From Aquisalimonas lutea (GTDB lineage: Bacteria; Pseudomonadota; Gammaproteobacteria; Nitrococcales; Aquisalimonadaceae): DNA of 64,000 nt. Made by a program: the position numbers and the translations under genes. Shown here in pieces: positions 59,889 to 64,000 of this stretch (within the stretch, counting starts at the first letter, position 1; each line of letters opens with the position of its first letter). The stretch covers positions 188,943 through 252,942 of the forward strand of contig NZ_JAUFPK010000004.1 in the NCBI RefSeq assembly GCF_030409225.1, read 5' to 3'. The notes beneath the pieces were generated by a model, which was given only the letters and a program-made list of their open reading frames with translations, searched no databases and was not told the DNA's origin.

Positions 59889-60655
59889 TCGACCCGACCG
59901 CGCGAGTGGACCCGGACGCCCGTCTCGGCCGCAACGTGCGCATCGGGGCGTACGCGGTGGTGGGGCCGGACGTCGAGCTGGGCGACGACTGCGAGGTCGG
60001 TCCCCATGCCACCGTCTACGGGCCGACCCGCATGGGCGCCGGCAACCGGATCTTCCAGTTCGCCTCCGTGGGCGCCGAGCCCCAGGACAAGAAGTACGCC
60101 GGCGAACAGACCCGCCTGGAGATCGGCGACGGCAACACCATCCGGGAATTCGTCACCATCAACCGGGGAACCGCCCAGGACAAGGGCGTGACCCGCATCG
60201 GCAACGGCAACTGGATCATGGCGTATGTCCACATTGCCCATGACTGCACGGTGGCGGACGGCGTCGTGTTCGCCAACGGCGCCTCCCTGGCCGGGCACGT
60301 GGAGGTGGGCGAGCAGGCCATCCTGGGGGGGTTTACCCTGGTCCACCAGTTCTGCCGGATCGGTGCCTACTGCTTTTCCTCCATGGGAAGCTGCATCAAG
60401 CAGGACGTGCCGCCCTACGTCACGGTTTCCGGCAATCCGGCGGCCCCCCATGGCATCAACAGCGAAGGGCTTCGCCGCCAGGGGTTCGCGCGCGCCGACA
60501 TTCTCGCCCTGCGCCGCGCGTATCGCCTTGTCTACAAGTCGTCGCTGCGCCTGGAGCCGGCCCTGGAGAAGGTGGACGCACTGGCCCGGGATCATGCCCC
60601 GGTGGAGCGCCTGGCGGCGTTCATCCGGGGGAGTGACCGCGGCATCGTTCGCTAG
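59885..60655 (+). CDS. lpxA: UDP-N-acetylglucosamine O-acyltransferase
   Basis: 256 residues. Hexapeptide beta-helix with [24 protein letters not shown] (catalytic His), [18 protein letters not shown] and a helical C-terminus ending [10 protein letters not shown]. First step of lipid A synthesis. The start is TTG overlapping the fabZ stop (TTGA): it yields [10 protein letters not shown], aligning with known LpxA N-termini. An in-frame GTG at 59861 would add eight residues. Confidence 0.95.
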   Translation: MIDPTARVDPDARLGRNVRIGAYAVVGPDVELGDDCEVGPHATVYGPTRMGAGNRIFQFASVGAEPQDKKYAGEQTRLEIGDGNTIREFVTINRGTAQDKGVTRIGNGNWIMAYVHIAHDCTVADGVVFANGASLAGHVEVGEQAILGGFTLVHQFCRIGAYCFSSMGSCIKQDVPPYVTVSGNPAAPHGINSEGLRRQGFARADILALRRAYRLVYKSSLRLEPALEKVDALARDHAPVERLAAFIRGSDRGIVR

Positions 60656-60668
60656 GCAGGGGAGCGCC

Positions 60669-61835
60669 ATGCGCGTCGGCATCGTCGCAGGGGAAATGTC
60701 GGGCGACTATCTCGGTGCCGGGTTGATGCGCGAGCTGCGCGCCCGGTTCCCAGACATCCGGTTCGAGGGCATCGGCGGCCCGCGCATGGAGGCGGAGGGG
60801 CTGACCAGCCTGTACCCCCTGGAGGCCCTGTCGGTCATGGGCCTTGTCGAGGTGCTGCGGCACTTGCCGCGGCTGCTCGGCATCCGGCGCGACCTGGCAC
60901 GGCGTTTCCGTGAGCGGCCGCCGGATCTGTTCATCGGCGTCGATGCCCCGGATTTCAACCTGCGCCTGGAAGAGCGCCTGCGGGCGGCAGGCGTCCCCAC
61001 CGTGCACTACGTCAGCCCCACGGTCTGGGCCTGGCGGCGCGGCAGGATCCACCAGATCCGCCGGGCCGTGGACCGGATGCTGTGCATCTTTCCCTTCGAG
61101 GACGCCTTCTACCGCGAGCAGGATGTGCCGGCGACGTTCGTCGGCCATCCCCTGGCGGACGAGATCGCCATGGTCCCGAACCGCAGTGCTGCGCGCGAAA
61201 GCCTCGGTCTCGCGGAGGATGCCACCGTGGTGGCCGTTCTCCCGGGCAGCCGCATGAGCGAGGTCAAGTACCTGGGGCCGGTCTTCCTGGAGACCGTGGC
61301 CTGGCTCCACCGGCACCGCCCGGATGTCCGCTACGTGGTGCCCTGTGCCACCGAGCGCATCCGCGCGCACATGCGCTCGCTGGTCGAGGCGCACACCGAC
61401 GGCATCCCGGTGACCCTGGTGCAGGAGCGCTCCCGGGAATGCCTGGCCGCCGCCACGGTGGCGCTGCTGGCATCGGGCACGGCCAGTCTCGAGGCGATGC
61501 TGCACAAGCGGCCCATGGTGGTGGCGTACCGGGTGTCGTTCATCACCGGCTGGCTGGCCCGGCGCCTGGTGCGGGTGCCGCACATCGCCATGCCGAACCT
61601 GATCGCCGGGCGGCGCATGGTCGCGGAGTTCGCCCAGGAGGCCGCCGTCCCCGGCAACCTGGGGCCGGCCACCCTGGATCTGCTGGACAACCCCGAGCGG
61701 CGTGCTGCGCTGGAGGCGGAGTTCGGCGAGCTGCACGGACGGCTGCGGCAGAATGCCAGCGCCCAGGCCGCGGCGGCTGTCGCGGATCTGCTGGAACGGC
61801 ACACGGAGGCGCGCATGCCGGAGGGTACGGCGTGA
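60669..61835 (+). CDS. lpxB: Lipid-A-disaccharide synthase
   Basis: 388 residues. GT19 family: [71 protein letters not shown], and [18 protein letters not shown]. Joins UDP-diacylglucosamine to lipid X at the inner membrane. GGGGAGC ribosome site. Overlaps rnhB by 4 bp (GTGA). Confidence 0.97.
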   Translation: MRVGIVAGEMSGDYLGAGLMRELRARFPDIRFEGIGGPRMEAEGLTSLYPLEALSVMGLVEVLRHLPRLLGIRRDLARRFRERPPDLFIGVDAPDFNLRLEERLRAAGVPTVHYVSPTVWAWRRGRIHQIRRAVDRMLCIFPFEDAFYREQDVPATFVGHPLADEIAMVPNRSAARESLGLAEDATVVAVLPGSRMSEVKYLGPVFLETVAWLHRHRPDVRYVVPCATERIRAHMRSLVEAHTDGIPVTLVQERSRECLAAATVALLASGTASLEAMLHKRPMVVAYRVSFITGWLARRLVRVPHIAMPNLIAGRRMVAEFAQEAAVPGNLGPATLDLLDNPERRAALEAEFGELHGRLRQNASAQAAAAVADLLERHTEARMPEGTA

Positions 61836-62467
61836 GGCACGAGAGCGGTGGCACGATCGGGGCGGGCCGGGGGTTGGCCGGTGACCTCGTGGTGGGTGTG
61901 GACGAGGCGGGACGCGGGCCGCTGGCCGGGCCGGTGGTGGTGGGCGCGGTGATCCTGGATCCCGCGCGGCCCATTGCCGGCGTGGCGGACTCCAAGCGGC
62001 TCACGGCCCGGCGGCGGGAGATGCTGGCGGGCGTGATCCGCGAGCAGGCGCTGGCATGGGTGGTCGTCCGGGCGGAGCCGCACGAGATCGACGAGCTGAA
62101 CATCCTCCAGGCGACCATGCGGGCCATGCAGCACGCCGTGTCGGCACTTCCGGTGCCCGCCCGGCGCGCCCTGATCGACGGCAATCGCTGTCCGCCGCTG
62201 GACTGCCCGGCGGAGGCCGTCGTCGGCGGCGACGGCAGCGAGCCGGCCATCGGTGCGGCCTCGATCCTGGCCAAGGTCGCCCGGGACGGGGACATGGTGG
62301 CCCTGGAGGAGCAGTGGCCCGGCTACGGCTTCGCCCGGCACAAGGGCTACCCCACCCGGGACCATGTCGCCGCACTCCGCCGCCTCGGCGCCTGCCCGGC
62401 CCACCGGCGCTCGTTCGCGCCCGTCCGCGAGGCCCTGACGGCGCCCGAGCTGCCGCTGGAAGGGTAG
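61832..62467 (+). CDS. rnhB: Ribonuclease HII
   Basis: 211 residues from the GTG that overlaps the lpxB stop. [20 protein letters not shown] carries the first catalytic Asp-Glu pair (24-25); further acidic residues lie in LIDGNRC and [13 protein letters not shown]. Removes RNA primers and misincorporated ribonucleotides. The dnaE gene that often follows is absent; a hairpin-rich element begins 71 bp downstream. Confidence 0.96.
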   Translation: MRHESGGTIGAGRGLAGDLVVGVDEAGRGPLAGPVVVGAVILDPARPIAGVADSKRLTARRREMLAGVIREQALAWVVVRAEPHEIDELNILQATMRAMQHAVSALPVPARRALIDGNRCPPLDCPAEAVVGGDGSEPAIGAASILAKVARDGDMVALEEQWPGYGFARHKGYPTRDHVAALRRLGACPAHRRSFAPVREALTAPELPLEG

Positions 62468-62537
62468 GGCGTCCCGGCGGAATGCCGACGCGGGATTCCC
62501 GTTACTGCGTACCGTTCCGGCAGCGGGCTTCGATCGG

Positions 62538-62768
62538 GTCGTTTCCTGGCGGTGGGCGAGACGCATCGGGCGACTTGCGCAGCGCCGGAGCGCAGGCCGT
62601 CCGGCCCCGAAGGGGTGGCGGCAGGGATGCCGCCACCGGCTGTCAGCACAGGGATGTGCTGTCAGCCGGCCAGGCCGGAGCGGAGGATAGGCCCCTGCTT
62701 CATCCGAAGCAGGGGCCGTAAGCGGAGCTCCGGAGCCCGATGCGTCTCGCCCACCGCCAGGAAACGAC
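62538..62768. mobile_element. 231-bp MITE-like element with perfect 34-bp terminal inverted repeats
   Basis: The two ends (62538-62571 and 62735-62768) are perfect inverted copies, 34 bp each. Between them lie consecutive hairpins: GGTGGCGGCA-GGGA-TGCCGCCACC, a ~13-bp imperfect stem with the same GGGA loop around AGCACA/TGTGCT, and a 12-bp stem GGCCCCTGCTTC-ATCC-GAAGCAGGGGCC. No coding capacity. The design suggests a nonautonomous mobile or structured RNA element; no target-site duplication was identified. It fills most of the 62468-62785 gap. Confidence 0.6.
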
Positions 62769-62785
62769 GGGCACTCTGCAGCCCG

Positions 62786-63886
62786 TCAGCCGTTGACCGC
62801 GTGCCGGATGGTCTCCGTGACCCGGAGGATCTGCTGGTCGGCGAGCTCCGGGTAGATGGGCAGGGACAGGCAGTGCCGGGCGATCTTCTCGGATATGGGC
62901 AGCTGGACGTGGCCGTGGGTGTCCCGGAACACGGGCTGCTTGTGCAGCGGCACCGGATAGTAGACGGCGCAGCCGATGTCGGCGGAGCGCAGGGCCGCGG
63001 CGATGGCGTCGCGGTCGCTGGCGAGAACGGTGTACTGGTGGTAGACGTGCCGGCCCACGCCGTCCTCGTGGGGCACGGTGATGCCCGGCACGCCGGAGAG
63101 GCGGTCCCTGTACGCATGAGCGACGCGGCGGCGGCAGGCGTTGTACTGATCGATGCGGCGCATCTTGGCCCGCAGGATCATGGCCTGGACCTCGTCCAGG
63201 CGACTGTTGTAGCCGATGACGTGATGGTGGTAGCGCTCGCGGCTGCCGTGGTTGCGCAGCACGCGCAGCTCCTCGGCGACCTTTGGGTCGCTGGTGGCGA
63301 CCAGCCCGGCGTCGCCGTAGGCGCCCAGGTTCTTGCTGGGAAAGAAGCTGAATGCCCCGGCGGCGCCGAAGGCGCCCGTCATGCGTCCGCCCACCGCGGC
63401 GCCGAAGGACTGGGCACAGTCCTCCACCACCAGGACGCCGTGGCGGTCGGCCAGGCGCATGAGCTCCGGCATGTCCACGGGCTGGCCGAACAGGTGCACC
63501 GGCAGTACGGCGCGGGTGCGCTCGGTGATCGCCGCCTCTACCTGCTCCAGGTCCAGGTTGAACGTGGCGTCGTCGATGTCCACGAACACCGGTGTGGCGC
63601 CCACGTAGTGGATGGCCTCGGCGGTGGCGATGAAGGTGAACGGCGTGGTGATCACCTCGTCCCCCGGGCCGATCCCCAGGGCGGCCAGGGCGAGATGCAG
63701 GGCGTCCGTGCCGGAGTTGCAGGCGACGGCGTGGGGCGTACCCAGGTAGCGCGCGACCTCCTCCTCCAGGGCCTGGACGTTCGGGCCCAGGATGAACTGT
63801 GCGCTGTCGAGCACCTCCCGGAAGCCCTGCTCGATCTCGGAGCGCAGGTCGGCGTACTGGGCCTTCAGGTCAACCATGGGGATCAT
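62786..63886 (-). CDS. DegT/DnrJ/EryC1/StrS-family sugar aminotransferase
   Basis: 366 residues. PLP-dependent sugar aminotransferase: GPNVQALEEEVARYLG, CNSGTDALHLALAALGIGPGDEVI, VEDCAQSFGAAVGGR, and PLP lysine Lys185 in FFPSKNLGAYGDAGL. The sequence resembles WbpE/WlbC-type enzymes that aminate UDP-3-keto sugars for O-antigen. The gene upstream is a Gfo/Idh/MocA-like oxidoreductase, the usual partner that makes the keto sugar. First recognisable gene of a surface-polysaccharide cluster. Confidence 0.92.
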   Translation of the reverse strand: MIPMVDLKAQYADLRSEIEQGFREVLDSAQFILGPNVQALEEEVARYLGTPHAVACNSGTDALHLALAALGIGPGDEVITTPFTFIATAEAIHYVGATPVFVDIDDATFNLDLEQVEAAITERTRAVLPVHLFGQPVDMPELMRLADRHGVLVVEDCAQSFGAAVGGRMTGAFGAAGAFSFFPSKNLGAYGDAGLVATSDPKVAEELRVLRNHGSRERYHHHVIGYNSRLDEVQAMILRAKMRRIDQYNACRRRVAHAYRDRLSGVPGITVPHEDGVGRHVYHQYTVLASDRDAIAAALRSADIGCAVYYPVPLHKQPVFRDTHGHVQLPISEKIARHCLSLPIYPELADQQILRVTETIRHAVNG

Positions 63887-63910
63887 GGCGCGGCGTGTCC
63901 TCTCGGGTTC

Positions 63911-64000
63911 CTACTGGGATGGCTGGTCGGGCAGGGGATTGTCCCGCAACTGCCGCGTGATTTCGATGGCCGTGGCCAGGGCCTGCCGCCCGTCGGCCCC
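63911..64000 (-). CDS. C-terminal end of a Gfo/Idh/MocA-like oxidoreductase (partial)
   Basis: Only the last 29 residues and TAG stop are inside the window. GADGRQALATAIEI has the shape of the C-terminus of NAD-dependent sugar dehydrogenases (xDGRxALxxxxxI), followed by a polar tail. It ends 24 bp before the DegT-type aminotransferase on the same strand, consistent with a WbpB/WlbA-like partner. Too short for certainty. Confidence 0.5.
   Translation of the reverse strand, partial: GADGRQALATAIEITRQLRDNPLPDQPSQ

Overview
The window is a contiguous piece of a GC-rich gammaproteobacterial chromosome. The gene orders map-glnD / rpsB-tsf-pyrH-frr-uppS-cdsA-dxr-rseP-bamA-skp-lpxD-fabZ-lpxA-lpxB-rnhB, ssrA-smpB, ratA-ratB / bamE-recN and hrcA-grpE-dnaK-dnaJ-dapB all point to Gammaproteobacteria. 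An HrcA repressor with a CIRCE-like operator, malate synthase G and the general gene set suggest a Chromatiales/Ectothiorhodospiraceae-like lineage rather than an enteric one. That placement is inference. Nearly all of the window is housekeeping sequence. No insertion sequence, prophage, CRISPR array, rRNA or tRNA gene was recognised.

Layout. 1-5 kb: the 5' part of a glycolate-oxidase-type flavoprotein (cut by the window edge), PEP synthase, and its divergent regulatory kinase/phosphorylase PpsR, then a YqiB-like protein. 5-9.7 kb: a minus-strand TgpA transglutaminase / DUF58 / MoxR cluster with a tandem-receiver protein whose first receiver lacks its phospho-acceptor. 9.9-13 kb: an M23 peptidase, an orphan ParA-type ATPase, tmRNA and SmpB. 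13-17.3 kb: an NSS transporter, RatA/RatB, BamE, RecN. 17.5-23.8 kb: CIRCE-like operator, hrcA, grpE, dnaK, dnaJ, dapB. 23.9-27.2 kb: a REP-like palindrome cluster, a DMT permease, malate synthase G.

27.4-34 kb is the most distinctive coding block. A DExH helicase with a C-terminal four-cysteine cluster and an overlapping DEDDh exonuclease match the MrfA/MrfB (YprA/YprB) DNA-crosslink-repair pair of Bacillus. A LexA-like site lies in front of them. They are followed by an SF1 UvrD/Rep-like helicase, the tRNA methyltransferase TrmO and a MliC-like lipoprotein, with coupled or overlapping reading frames. 34.7-37.2 kb: a small Cys-cluster protein coupled to tRNA-Met cytidine acetyltransferase (TmcA).

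37.2-47.6 kb is a long minus-strand run: map, glnD, dapC, dapD, an ArsC/Spx-like protein, dapE, a luciferase-like monooxygenase, a YeeE/YedE transporter and a haloacid-dehalogenase-like protein. With dapB at 23 kb it supplies most of the succinylase branch of diaminopimelate/lysine synthesis. 47.7-62.5 kb is the translation / envelope-biogenesis superoperon, with a structured rpsB leader and an rpsB-tsf hairpin. 62.5-62.8 kb holds a 231-bp hairpin-rich element bounded by perfect 34-bp inverted repeats. It marks the edge of what looks like a surface-sugar cluster (DegT-type aminotransferase and the 3' end of a Gfo/Idh/MocA-like oxidoreductase) running off the window.
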